From NCBI GenBank assembly GCA_963575645.1, contig OY754470.1, positions 46,779,201 through 46,843,200 on the forward strand: a stretch of DNA of 64,000 bases, given 5' to 3'. Positions 41,732 to 53,420 of this stretch are shown piece by piece (the stretch's first letter is position 1; each line of letters begins with the position of its first letter). The position numbers and the translations under genes were made by a program. The notes beneath the pieces were generated by a model. That model ran no database searches and had not been told where the DNA came from. It was given only the letters and a program-made list of their open reading frames with translations. This DNA comes from Xanthostigma xanthostigma (taxonomy: Eukaryota; Arthropoda; Insecta; Raphidioptera; Raphidiidae).

Positions 41732-42177
41732 ATATACTGGGTGTCCCAGAAGTCACGCACTTCCTCGTAGGGATCGAAAGAGAAAATTATTCTGAGACGA
41801 AAAGTCCTTAGCCATTTTTTAATCAGACGCATAGATAATTAATTATTAATTAATGAAAGTGACCAATCAGGAGCGATTTGATTTGTTTTCCGATTTTATT
41901 TGTTTTTCTCCCGACAGTCACTGGATGCTTTTTAATTAATTTTAATTAATTATTCAGAGACGACTGACAACGGAAGACAGTTATCCAAGATACGGGAGAA
42001 AAACAAATAAAATCGGAAAACAAATCAAATCGCTCCTGATTGGTCACTTTCATTAATTAATAATTAATTATCTATGCGTCTGATTAAAAAATGGCTAAGG
42101 ACTTTTCGTCTCAGAATAATTTTCTCTTTCGATCCCTACGAGGAAGTGCGTGACTTCTGGGACACCCTGTATATATA
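41732..42177. repeat. Long palindromic element, ~185-base arms, TACTGGGTGTCCCAGAAGTC ends
   Basis: Arms 41737-41920 and 41993-42170 mirror each other almost exactly (CACGCACTTCCTCGTAGGGA; GACCAATCAGGAGCGATTTG). The flanks are TATATA on both sides. The GGGTGTCCCA ends are shared with 39857 and 52916. Confidence 0.93.
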
Positions 42178-42281
42178 GTTTCACATTTAAATTGACCTGT
42201 TTAGAGGCGACCTCAGCATAGTTGAAGCGCTTATATGCACTTGCTTGGTCTGTGAGTGTTTATCTATACACCTACATATAA

Positions 42282-42600
42282 CTAGCGGTCCGTCACGGGT
42301 TCGCCCGGGTGCAAATGAGTTTACCGAGATGAATGTTGTGTCCAAATTTCATGATGATCGGAGAAACCGTTCAAAAGATTTTGTCCGATGTACAAATTTT
42401 GAGTTACATTTTGCAACATTTTTCATTGCTGCTCCGCTCCTATTGGTCGTAGCGTGATATTATATAGCCTATGCCTTCCGCGATAAATCGACTATCCAAC
42501 AATTTTTTTTCAATTCGAACCAGTAGTTCCTGAGATTAACGCGTTCAACCAACCATTCAAACAAACAAACGAACTCTTCAGCTTTATATATTAGTGTAGA
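42282..42600 (-). mobile_element. Helitron-like non-autonomous element
   Basis: On the minus strand it starts TCTACACTAATATATAAAGC and ends CGTGACGGACCGCTAG, with a GGGC...GCCC hairpin before the CTAG. The phrase CCAAATTTCATGATGATCGG is shared with 12456. Confidence 0.75.
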
Positions 42601-42752
42601 TATATATGTCGCCGGGATATTGTCAAACCCGTGGTATTATAATTTCACTTAGTGAAATTATAATATCATGAATCTTTGTCAATCGTGATATTGTAATTTC
42701 ACTAGTGAAATTACAAAATCACGGATTTGACAATATCCCGGCGACATATATA
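42601..42752. repeat. Three-hairpin (cloverleaf-like) palindrome
   Basis: Outer arms TATATATGTCGCCGGGATAT and ATATCCCGGCGACATATATA enclose two further hairpins built on AATTTCAC...GTGAAATT (42633-42666 and 42687-42720). It starts exactly where the Helitron at 42282-42600 stops. Confidence 0.93.
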
Positions 42753-43085
42753 TACCATTTATTCATCACGATATCTCCAAAACTATACACCCGATTGACT
42801 TGAAATTTGGCATAGTTACTCCTTTCTCGATGCATACACCACTAAGATCGGATTTTATTCAAATCCTATCCAAAACGAATTTTTCACCTACCATTTAAGG
42901 ATGTGAGTTGTTAAGTGGGTGGGTGTGTTTGGTTAATAATTTTTGATAGCTTTCAATCAAGTCTGCTCTACCCTTCAACAAAATTATTAATATAGATATA
43001 CTCTAGTTTAAAGGGTTTCTTTAAAGAAAGTATTCAGATAGTAAAATATCTTTCATTTCTAGACACTTTAATCTCTTATTGACTG
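42753..43085. other. Repeat-like fragment, no gene
   Basis: CCCGATTGACTTGAAATTTG near 42791 is the usual phrase of degraded non-coding elements. Nothing else. Confidence 0.35.
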
Positions 43086-43660
43086 TTTTTTTTACACGCT
43101 TTATATTAACTTCACTTGTAAGTTTGTATGTATGTATGTTTGTTTGTAATTTTCGTTTGGACTACAGCAAGTGGTTTATTACTGTTAGTATGTTATGCCA
43201 CTAATGTAAGAGCAATCGTTGACCGAGCGTTCTAAGGCGCGGGTGTTCTCTGACCTCAACTCTCGGATTCACCGGTCGTGGGTTCTTATCCCGTCCACGC
43301 CGAAATGAAAGAATTGTTTTTTTCGGCAAATTTTTGACAATAAATCGAACTAAAAAGTGGAAAATAAAAATAGTTTAAAAAAAACTAAAAAACACGCTTT
43401 ATATCGAACTAAAAAGTAAAAAATATTTTTTTTAAATAAGCTTAAAACAATAATGAATAAAAAGTACAAGTATTATTGTGAAAAAAGCATGGGGCGCTTT
43501 GTTCCACATTTTCGTGCATCGAGCGCCCCACGCTTTTTTCACAATAATACTTGTATTTTTTATTCATTATTGTTTTAAGCTTATTTTAAAAAAAAATATT
43601 TTTTACTTTTTAGTTCGATATAAAGCGTGTTTTTTAGTTTTTTTTAAACTATATTTATTT
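43086..43660 (+). mobile_element. Fold-back family copy 2: tRNA-like module plus terminal hairpin
   Basis: It starts TTTTTTTTACACGCTTTATA, followed by a GTATGTATGTATG run, the tRNA-like module (43215-43303), and a hairpin with ~130-base arms (43369-43498, 43522-43656). The loop GTTCCACATTTTCGTGCATC has the opposite orientation, relative to the element, from copies 1 and 3. No protein. Confidence 0.88.
43215..43303 (+). repeat. tRNA-like module in fold-back copy 2
   Basis: GTTGACCGAGCGTTCTAAGG, then TCGTGGGTTCTTATCCCG. Compared with copy 1 it has changes in the D-arm (GCGTTC for GCGGTC) and the T-loop, so it is decaying. Confidence 0.65.
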
Positions 43661-44340
43661 ATATCGAGATACTTTTATAAAAATATTCTGCAGGCCTGCC
43701 AACAGTTTTAACATTATTACTTTGCGACAAGTGCAATTGTTATAATTGATATAGAAACATCTCAGAACATAATCTCCTCGAAGGTTTTTAATTTCCTATT
43801 AGGGGTGATTTCGAGTCATTCATCTGACAGCGCCACGAACTAAAAGAATAACAGCAGTTGAAAAACTGAATCACCCCGCTGCACCAAGTTAGGTGCAGCG
43901 CGGTGGCAGCGCAGTGGCGGTGTGATTGATGCGATGAATTCATTGCTTTAAATTGCATGTGGCCAGAACGATCTGCGATCATAATAAAGCGCTTATAGAA
44001 GCCTGATGGCCAATTCACAACAGTGGCTGAGCTACCGGCCATACGTACACGATGCAAGAACAGGGCCGCTTCAAGGAATATTCAAGTCGTGATGCAAGTT
44101 TTGCTAAGTCAATGTTCTTGGGATACTCCTGTAGCACTTTTTACAGAATCAGTCAACTGCAGCTAACGATCCATGCCATCAGTTGCAGTTATCCCTGTGA
44201 CTACGAGTCTAGTGCGGTACCAATGTGCTGGCCTTACTTGTATAAAATGTTTGATATTACTATAAAGTATAAACCAGTTTGACATGTATTTAAAAGTTTA
44301 AAAATACAATTATATCTATTGATCGCACTGGAATTTTTTT
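43661..44340. other. Unassigned DNA, no gene supported
   Basis: A small hairpin GCTGCACCAAGTTAGGTGCAGC is at 43879-43900. Open stretches at 43788-44057 (minus) and 44052-44282 (plus) lack domains. Confidence 0.3.
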
Positions 44341-44840
44341 AATTCTGTTTCACTCAATCGTGTGCGAAGCTGCGGGTAGCCGCTAGTCTAATATATAAAA
44401 ACGTCTGTCTGCTCATCTGTTCGGGACCTAGCGTTTCATTTATCCGATTGCGATAAAATTTTAGTGAGTTGTGCACGTACCCGCAAAGGTTTCTGGCAAA
44501 AAAAATGGTTGTCTGTAAAGTCGGTTTACGGACGATAGTTTTACGTGATAACGTCATAAAGAAACATTGATGAACTCTCTGACGTCACGCGAGAAGAGAG
44601 AGAAATGCGTATAAGCCGACGCTTGGGCCGATCGTGCCTCTCTATCGCTTATAATGCGCTCTCGCTTGCACGCTCAGGCTCAGACGAAACGTGACACTTT
44701 TTCGTGCGTGCAGCCGGTGTTTCATCAATTTATAAGACGTTATCACGTCAAAAACGTTTTAAAGTGATATTTCAATACGGTGGAGCTGAAGGCTTCACTA
44801 CTGTTGTCGCTGTCGTGTCTCATCTCAATCGCATGCATAT
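44341..44840 (+). mobile_element. Helitron-like ends with a nested MITE
   Basis: A 3' end (GTGCGAAGCTGCGGGTAGCC, then GCTAG, T) finishes at 44385. The next element begins TCTAATATATAAAAACGTCT and runs to about 44840 (CATCTCAATCGCATGC) without its CTAG. The MITE at 44510-44758 sits inside it. Confidence 0.6.
44510..44758 (+). mobile_element. MITE with ACGTGATAACGTC terminal repeats, copy 2
   Basis: It is the mirror image of 36025-36285: TTTTACGTGATAACGTCATA left and GACGTTATCACGTCAAAAAC right. Lead TGTAAAGTCGGTTTACGGAC is shared outside the repeat. Interior differs by a few bases. Confidence 0.85.
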
Positions 44841-45168
44841 ATAAAATAAAAAATCTCGTATCACGCGCTAATCTCTAAAACCACTGAACCGATTTTAATG
44901 AAATTTTGTAAGTGTGTCTTGCTTGGTCCAACTTACACTATATGACAGTTTTTAATTCTTTTATTGTAAGAAACAGAGAGAGAGAGAGGACTGTATCTTT
45001 ATATATCACGATAGAATTTGGCAAACAAAAAAAAATGGTTTTAGTACCAAGTAGCGACATCTGATAGACTTCGCTCAAAGCTATCAGTTCAGACGCCGGG
45101 CCGCAAACGAAATACATTTAGCAGAATTATATCTATCGCAGCCGGGTGAAACCGGGCCAGGGCGCTAG
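44841..45168 (+). mobile_element. Helitron-like element, same family as 18492-18913
   Basis: AACCACTGAACCGATTTTAA, AGTGTGTCTTGCTTGGTCCA and CAAGTAGCGACATCTGATAG match the 18.5 kb copy. The end is GGGCCAGGGCGCTAG before T. An AG microsatellite at about 44983 is extra. Confidence 0.7.
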
Positions 45169-45650
45169 TATATTATAAAATTTAAAAACATTTGGCATCG
45201 CATTGATCGGTCGAAGAGCATTCCATAAAAGAAAAGTAAGAATTAATTTTAATAATGTCGGTTTTGCACCAACCTAAATTATCACCCTGAATCTGCGCGG
45301 CCCTGGTACAGAATAATTTGCATTACAATACCGTCCGCCCCCGATCAACTTTATATGCTCCCCATACTGCATTATCCATACAATGTACGTATGCTACGTG
45401 AATACTGAATATACTATTAACTTTATTAAATCATTCGCCGAAATAATGACAAAAATATTACACCCCGTGTGTACTATAATTGTTACTACCCGAATTAATC
45501 AATATGTAAATTTGACCTAACAATATATAATTAAAATGATCGAAGAACGTACCGCAATTTTCGACAAAGAAATCTTGGTAACGTACCCAATGTCGCACTA
45601 ATTCAAACATAATAAGTTAAGAAACTATAACACCAATTAGATATTAAAAC
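45169..45650. other. Unassigned DNA, no gene
   Basis: Nothing recognisable. Confidence 0.25.
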
Positions 45651-46140
45651 TGCAACTAGTATACATTCGAATATACCAACATACAAACATAAATTCCACG
45701 CGGACGAAGTCGCGGGTAACAGCTAGTTTAAGTATAAAATTATCATGTAGCTGGGCGCCTGATACATTTGTGTTTATATCATATTATTTGACTGACGAAT
45801 TTTTAAAGATTGCGTAATGTCGAACATGCAGTACTAAATCATGAGGACATGTCTGTAAATTTAAAGTTTTGAAATGTTTAGACTTGAAAAGCTACAACAT
45901 TAAATACTCTTTTGTTTCCTTATCAAGCTTATTATGCATAATATCTATGTAAATTATATAGATTTAACACTGAAGTGATTCTTTTGATGTTTTTATCTTA
46001 ACTTAAAATTTTTAATGTCTACAAAAATACAATTCAAAAACTGTTTTGGTACCAAATTAATTAATTATTATTATACCTGCTTGTTTGTATTTTGTCAAAG
46101 ACGAAATTTAAGACTATTATGCAATATTGCAATACTGCGG

Positions 46141-46483
46141 CAGGGCTGGATTATTGTATAAACAATTAATGAGACAAATGTCTAGGGCCCGGTTTTTAGA
46201 AGGACCCGGTCAAACTGTTTATTTGGAAAAGATTTGTAAACAAGATAGTTTACTTTTCTGTTGGACAACTGTGTACAGTAAACAAATAAACAAAAATGTA
46301 TTGCTTGTTATATGGTTATTCTAAAATCTAAAGAACATGACGTGTTCTCTTATGTTTCATCTTATTAAAAACTATTTTTTCTGATATTGTAGAATTGTTT
46401 TATACACTCAAAAAAAGACATACCTATTTGAATTTACTATTTTTCAGATTTCAAAAAGGCCAGAGTGGGTTAGTCCGGCCCTG
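46141..46483. mobile_element. hAT-like element in duplication copy 1
   Basis: CAGGGCTGGATTATTG and the inverse of CAGGGCCGGACTAACCC. Flanks ACTGCGG and ACTGTGG agree at 6 of 7 positions. Non-coding, 343 bases. Confidence 0.78.
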
Positions 46484-46639
46484 ACTGTGGAATGGGTTAA
46501 AATTTAGAAATATAATTTATTAGATAACAGGCTGTCCTGTTGTTTTATTTGCTATAACTACCTCTTAGTTCTTTCTGGATGCCGGATAGCAAATTTCTGA
46601 TATTTACGTTTTGGGAAATATTTCAATGTTACAATTTTT

Positions 46640-49600
46640 ACTTTTTCTTAATACCCTCTAAAAAGGCTGACAAACAACGCACAGCCTAAATCGGGATGTC
46701 TAGAGCCACGAAATTTTGTACACATGTTCCTTATATAGCGTGGATGTATACTAAAAAAGGATTTTTGAAAATTCATCCCCTAAGGGGGTTAATCTGCTAA
46801 GTTTAAACTCTAATATTGACTGACCGTGAAACGCACAGTCTAAACCGGTGGGTCTAGAAGCATGCAATTTTGCACAGAAGTCTCCTATATCAAGGGTGTC
46901 AGCCTGACTTTTCTAAAGGGTCGTTTATAAGATTTAGGGTATGTTAGCGGACTAGACTCTAAATTAAAAACTAAAACACTAATTTGAAATCTTTATTTAT
47001 TTAGTTTAAATCAATTTTCATTTAAAAGTAATAAAAGGGTAAATTATCTGCGGAGTTTGAGGATCCAGACACCTGAGGTCTCTTGTTTTTGATAAGCTCA
47101 TTGATGTCAGGTGTCATATTTGGGGTAATTCGTTATTTTCAGAATAGATCCTGGTCGCAGACCGTATTTAACCTATTGGAGAACCTGGGCACATTAAGAT
47201 AATGTTCCTATGATTTTGACAGAGCACTTTTTTTAATTATTATAGCGAAAAAAATTGTGCTTCAATCTTGAGATTATTGACAGGTTTTTGGGACAATTCT
47301 GCTAAACAAAACAAAAATATTTTAAGCTTAAAAGTTCTAACTGCAAATAGTATACATTCAAATATACCAATATACAAACATAAATTTCCACGCGGAAGAC
47401 GTCGCGGGAAACAGCTAGTTTATGTATATAATTTTTTTTAGCTGTTCGCCTGATACTTTTGTGTTTACATTATTGACTGATGAATTTTTACAGATTGCGT
47501 AATGTCGAATACTGCGAATACCGCAGTCCTAAATCAGAGGTAATGTCTGTAATTTTACAGTTTTGAAATATTTAGACTTAAAAAGCTGCTACATTAATTA
47601 CTCTTTTGTTTCCTTATCAAGCTTATTATGCACGCATAATATCTATATAAATTATATAGATTTAACACTGAGGTGATATATTTTGATATTTTAACGTCTA
47701 TAAAAATACAAAATAAAACTGTTTGGGTACCAAATTATTTATTATTATACCGGCTTGTTTATATTTTGTCAAAGTCGAATTTTAAAACTATTATGCAATA
47801 GGTAATAATATTGCATTACAATACTGTGGGCAGGGCCGGGATTATTGTGTAGACAAATGAAACAAATGTCTAGTGCCCGGTTTTTTAAAAGACCCGGTCA
47901 AACTGTCTATTTTGTAAAGATTTGTAAACAAGATAGTTTACTTTTCTGTTGGATAACTGTGTATAATAAACAAATAAACAAAAATGTATTACTGGCTATA
48001 TGGTTATTCTAAAATCTAAAGAAATTGTGTTTTTATGTTTCTTTTTATTAAAAACTAATTTTTCTGATAATGTAGAATTGTTTTATACACTCAAAAAAAG
48101 ACATATTTGAATTTACTATTTTTCAACTATTTTTCAGATTTCAAAAAGACCAGAGTGAGTTAGTCCGGCCCTGACTGTGGAATGGGTTAAAATTTAGAAA
48201 TATAATTTATTAGATAACAGGCTGTCGCGTTGTTTTATTTTCTATAAATACCTCTTAACTGTTTCTGGGTGCCGGATAGCAAATTTTTTATATTTACGTT
48301 TTATCGATTTTTACACATTTTTTCACTATAAAAAAAGTCTCTCTAAAGGCTGACAGTCAACGCACAGCCTAAACCGGGAGGTCTAGAGCTATGAAATTTT
48401 GCACATGAGTTCCTTATATCAATGTTCCTTAATGTAAAAGAAGGATTTTTGAAAATTCATCCCCTAAGGGGGTTAATCTACTTAGTTAAAATTCTACATT
48501 GACTGACCGTACAACGAACAGCCAAAACCGGTAGGTCTTGAAGCATGAAATTTTGCACAGGATCTCTTTATATAACGTAAGTAAGCACTAAGAAAGGATT
48601 TTTGAAAATTCATCTCCTAAGGGGGTTAATCTAATTAGTTAAACTGTAACATTGACTGACTGTTCAACACACAGCCTAAACCGGTGGACCCGGTCAAACT
48701 GTCTATTTTGAACTGATTTGTAAACAATATACTTTACTTTGCTGTTGGACAATTACTGTGTATAATAAACAAATAAATAAAATGTTGCTTTTTATATGGT
48801 TATTCTAAAATCTAAAGAAAATGTGTTGTTATGTTTCACTTTATTAAAAACAAATTTTTCCGGTTATTTAGAATTCTTTTTATACACTCAAAAAAAATAA
48901 ATATTTGAATTTACTTTTTTTCAACTATTTTTCAGATTTCAAAAAGAGCAAAATGGATTAGCCCGGCCCTGACTCTGGAAGGGGTTAAAATTTTAAAAAT
49001 ATAATTCATTAGATAACAAGTCTGTCGTCTTGCTTTATTCGCTATTTATTTTGGTGTGAGTATAAAAACTATTATGCAGTTATGTTTTGTTTTATTCTAT
49101 TCGTTATAAAAATACCTCTTAACGTTTCTGGGAGCTGGATAGCAAATTTCTGATATTTACGTTTCTGTATAGGAAATTTGCAATGTTCCTTTTTCCACTT
49201 TTTCTTAATAAACCGTCTAGGCTGACACAGACAACGCACTGCCGAAACCAATAGGTCTAAATGCATGAAATTTTACACAGGGGTTCTTTATTTAACGTAG
49301 CTGTGTACTGGAAATGATTTTTGAAAATTCATCCCCTAAGGGGGTTAATCTACTTGGTTAAAATTTTCACATTAACTGACCGTACAACGCACAATCTAAA
49401 CCGATGGGTCTAGAAGCATGCAATTTTGCACAGAAGTCCCCTATATGTCGTAAGTGAGCACTAAAAAAGGATTTTTGAAAATCCATCCCCTAAGGGGGTT
49501 AATCTAATTAGTTAAACTGTTACTTTGACTGACTGTTCAAAACACAGCCTAAACCGGTGGATCTAGAAGCATAAAATTTAGCACAGGAGTTCCTTGTTTT

Positions 49601-49660
49601 ACGTAGGCGAGCATTAGAAAGGATTTTTGAAAATTCATCCCCTAAGCGGACCCAAAAAAA
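46640..49660 (+). repeat. Dispersed satellite units of ~130-150 bases
   Basis: Units contain CAACGCACAGCCTAAACCGG, GAAATTTTGCACAGG and AAATTCATCCCCTAAGGGGG. They start near 46670, 46815, 48352, 48495, 48648, 49222, 49375 and 49520. Runs of two or three are separated by the larger duplicated blocks. Confidence 0.85.
47831..48173. mobile_element. hAT-like element in duplication copy 2
   Basis: CAGGGCCGGGATTATTG and the inverse of CAGGGCCGGACTAACTC, flanks ACTGTGG(G) and ACTGTGG(A). The length, 343, equals that of the copy at 46141, so the insertion is older than the duplication. Confidence 0.8.
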
Positions 49661-49735
49661 GCATCCAAGTTGTTTAAAAGTGGTACTGCAATACGGTTTC
49701 GTCGCTGTCCTGTTTCATCTCAATCGCGTGTGGCT
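49661..49735 (+). mobile_element. Helitron-like 3' end closing the satellite block
   Basis: TTTCATCTCAATCGCGTGTG then GCTAG and T, similar to the ends near 44840 and 33554. Confidence 0.45.
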
Positions 49736-50990
49736 AGTTAGAGATAAAACTATTTTTACGAAGTAACTTCTTTTCGATAATGACCTAAACTTTCAAGCGT
49801 CTATAATCTGTCCACTTTTATATCACTGATTTGCAATATGCATATTTTGGTTATTAATATTATGTTATCATATTTATTATCCATTAATTTGTTATTGCTG
49901 CAGACTACTACAGACGTTAATAATTTAAGTTGTCGAGCGTTTGTAATCTACAGAGTATCTTAATACATTTATTTATTTATTTATAAATGATAGAATATAA
50001 AATATATATTTCAAAGACAATATATACTTACCCTCTTACTCATCTGATGAACCTCTATAACCTACAATTGATCTATCTATATATCTACTAGACATAGAGG
50101 ATAGATTATAGACGCTCGATAGCTGACGTCATTCCAGACAAGCACTTCGAACGGGTCTATATTCGAAACGGTGAGTGGGGCGAAGCAACGGAGGGACTTG
50201 GTGACTAAACGTGTCGTTTTCTATAAGCCTGCCGAATTTGAATCGGATCCGAGAGATTGTTCAAAATTGTAAAAAAAAACACTAAAGCTATGCGAAAAAT
50301 CTCGTTTTTAGTCTATTTTCGCCATTTTCCAAAAACTCGCTTTTATGGTCCACATGGCCTATACTTATAGGAGAAGAAACTCTAAATAAAAAATAAGCTC
50401 AGCTTTTGGCTTTTGGTTAACAACTTAACAGGCAGCAGTTACATCTCTTTCATTTGTAATCATTTGAAGTGGGCGTCTATAAAATAAAAAGGATTTGTTG
50501 AGAGTTCCGTTACCTTAAAAGTTCAGGAATCGCTGTTCTAAATAAGGAATATATAAAACACTATCAAGCATTGATTGATTATTTTTTATTGTGACTAGAG
50601 GATTGAAAATAATTATTGATTACAAACGATATGCACGAATTAATTTTATAATTATTGTAAATATATTATGTATGTATATGTATAATTAATTAGCAATTTA
50701 TATATTGTTTATTACAGTATTTATGTAAGTAGGTACGCTCAGAGAAGATTTAGAAAAATGGATCAATTCTCAATTTTAAATGATTTTATAAAATCAATGC
50801 AATATTTGCATTGTTGTTAGTATTTCTTAGTTGTATATTAATTGTGTAAATTTATTTTGATTATTAATAGAGAAATCTTGGCAGAAGGGCAGAAAATTGG
50901 TGGTTGCGAGCAAGGGTGGTTGTGAAGTCAGAGATCTAGAAGAGGGAAACGAGGAGAGGCGAGGAGGGCGTGGTTAGAACGTGTATATAT
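49736..50990. other. Unassigned AT-rich DNA, no gene
   Basis: Phrases around 50095-50230 (GGATAGATTATAGACGCTCG) look repeat-derived. No coding frame. Confidence 0.3.
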
Positions 50991-51211
50991 TCGGAACCCA
51001 AAGGAATGGTAAGACCTCTGGTGAGAAATGCGCCGAACTGTCCTAAGGTGGGTTTTTGGCAGGTGATCTATGGAAAAACATGATGGAGGCTAGGTTATCC
51101 TCCATCATGCTTTTCTAAATCGATGTTTACCTGTCAAAAAAAAACCCTTAGGACAGTTCGGCGCATTTCTCACCAAAGGTCTCACCATTCCTTTGGGTTC
51201 CGAATAGATTC
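50991..51211. repeat. Fold-back element with ~105-base arms
   Basis: TTCGGAACCCAAAGGAATGG, GAAATGCGCCGAACTGTCCT and CATGATGGAGG are mirrored across a centre near 51101. A few substitutions separate the arms. Confidence 0.92.
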
Positions 51212-52549
51212 TGTTTAATTAAATAATAGGAAGTGTTTAATTGGATCTACTAGTATTTTTGGGAACTGATAACTATAAGGACCCGACACAGTGGTATTTG
51301 ATCATCACAGAGTAGCAAAGGCGATAATTAATCAACCAAGTCGTAATCGCCTATTTTCTGCCTTTGTCACACACAATGTAAAAGAATAACATTGAAAACA
51401 CATCGTAAATGGATATTTTAGGTTAGGCTAACTGTTAGTTTACAATTATCGCGTAGGATGGCCCACTTTTGCTTACTTTCGACTTAAAAAGAAAGGAACC
51501 AAAACATTTTACTTTTAAACTGCGCCTGCGAGAGTTATTTCAATACGTCGTTGTAGTGAAAAATCCAACTTTCGTTTTCGAAAACAAATAAAAATAATGA
51601 TGCAAAAAATACGCTTATCTTCCAATAAATTTTTAAATTTTGGACATAGAGGTCATTTTGTAAGCAAATCGATTTTTTACTAATAAACTATAGTTTTTTG
51701 AACAGATAAAATTGTTTATTTAAAATGATCCAACAGACGCTGCGACCTCGTATAATCTGCAATTAAAATGATCCATTTTGAAAATCATCTGAACTTTTTT
51801 TAAGACCTGAACACTATTACAAATAAATTTTATATTCACTAATTTACTATTTTACATTTTACCTTGTAAATATACTTTCATACATTAAACATAACGTACC
51901 CAATTTTATTTTTTACAAAAATTACACATTTTTATTTCATAAATACAATAGAATTGTTCAATAAATGACACGTAAAATAATTTTTCAAAAGCAGAAAAAA
52001 TGCAGAAGTTTTAAAAATTGTTATAACAGAAATGTACACTAAAAACGCAATGCAAAATTAAACGTGAGTCTAGATTTATTTTTATGAAAACAAAAACCTG
52101 CTGACCGCCCATTTTATTTCGACAAAATATTACCAAAATTTTCGAGTACCATTAATTTAAAAACTCTGGTGTCGACAAGCTATTTTTACAAGCTTTTCTT
52201 TCACCTGTCCTGGTGTCTGAAATCAAATCTTGCAAGTTAAATTTGATCCACTTCCCGTTATCCGATTGAGATGAAATTTTGCATACGTATGTAGTTCCGA
52301 TAACAATACAATATTATAATAATTAACTGACTGCTTGACAAGTGTGCGCGGTCTTTAAACGGTGCATTCGAAGCTTCTCAGAACATTTTTGATGATTCGC
52401 GAAATGAAGCGATCAATATTGTTTTGTTCTTTTGGCACCGATCAAAAAGAATGTACACTTTATAAAGATCTATCTGATAGATTGAAAAGTCAGTAAGTAA
52501 TTACTGATTAGTGATGCTTATCCGAGAGAGAAATGATCACAAAATATAT
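51212..52549. other. Unassigned AT-rich DNA, no gene
   Basis: CGTTATCCGATTGAGATGAA near 52257 is a fragment of a dispersed element. Nothing else recognised. Confidence 0.3.
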
Positions 52550-52690
52550 GTTTTTGACATATATTTTATACCCTCTATATTGCTAGCAAAGATCGGGAGA
52601 AAGACTTACACTCTACGGTATACTCTGAGTCTCATACGCATGTCCGTGAATGGAGCATGCGCGTCAGTTGCAGCGTCAGTTTGCATAGGG
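52550..52690 (+). repeat. Mirror relative of the 5030-5330 repeat
   Basis: TACCCTCTATATTGCTAGCA, AAGATCGGGAGAAAGACTTA and ACTCTGAGTCTCATACGCAT are the inverse of 5225-5320. Confidence 0.6.
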
Positions 52691-52915
52691 AACTAGGCTG
52701 TGAAAAGGAGGTGGCTTGCTCTATTCCATTTACTAATTGCCCCACTAGAGACGCGACAATTGCGCACAACGGGTCAAGTAAAAAGAAAGAGATATAGAAA
52801 ACAGGCATTTGCTGTTTCACTTCATGGGCCACGCTTCTACCTACGTCCACTAGCAATATAGAAGTTATTATATATATGGTTTTTGATAGTCCGAAGTTCA
52901 CCGCACATAGCTGTA
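52691..52915. other. Short unassigned spacer
   Basis: Nothing recognisable. Confidence 0.25.
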
Positions 52916-53420
52916 TATACTGGGTGTCCCATTTTAAACGGTCCGTCCTTATATCTCAATTTTGCAGGCGTGGGAGACAAAGTTCTGAATCTTGCTTTAT
53001 CGAGGAATGCAACAATTGAGACAGCAATCACGACTTTGTTTTTTTTTTATGGAAAACCATATTTTTATTGGTTCTTTGGAAAGAGGAGAGGAAATGCTGT
53101 CAATAACGTCCGGACTATTTTTTGCTCGAACCTATTTTTTTCAGTAATGGTAATTCTTTATATTGTTTACAATGTTCGAACAATTTCTCCAGAGTCAAAT
53201 ACGGGTTAAAAAATGACATTAATGAAAAAATGAGCCGGAGCAACGAAGGTCCGAACGTTATTGATAACATTTTCTCTCCTCTTTCTAATGAGCCGGTAAA
53301 ATATAGAACACACTACATTGCCCTTTCGATAGTAAGCAACTTTTATTCAGAACTTATTGCCCACGTCAGCAAAATTTGGAGTATTGCGGATGGCGTCTTT
53401 AAAATGGGACACCATTATAT
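52916..53420. mobile_element. Inverted-repeat element with TACTGGGTGTCCCATTTTAAA-type ends
   Basis: ACTGGGTGTCCCATTTTAAA at 52919 faces TTTAAAATGGGACACCATTA ending near 53417. The interior also mirrors imperfectly (TTTTGCAGGCGTGGGAGACA and CCCACGTCAGCAAAATTTGG). Open stretches inside (52883-53209, 53122-53460) have no transposase motifs. Confidence 0.75.

Larger units (their letters stand above)
45651..49065 (+). repeat. Tandem ~1.69 kb duplication plus partial third copy
   Basis: Copy 1 starts at 45651 and copy 2 at 47342; the offset of 1690 holds at the embedded hAT element too (46141 and 47831). Both carry a Helitron-like 3' end (GTCGCGGGTAACAGCTAG; GTCGCGGGAAACAGCTAG), the same hAT-like element and the same satellite units. 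A third, partial copy resumes at CCCGGTCAAACTG (48689), joined in the middle of a satellite unit. Confidence 0.88.
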
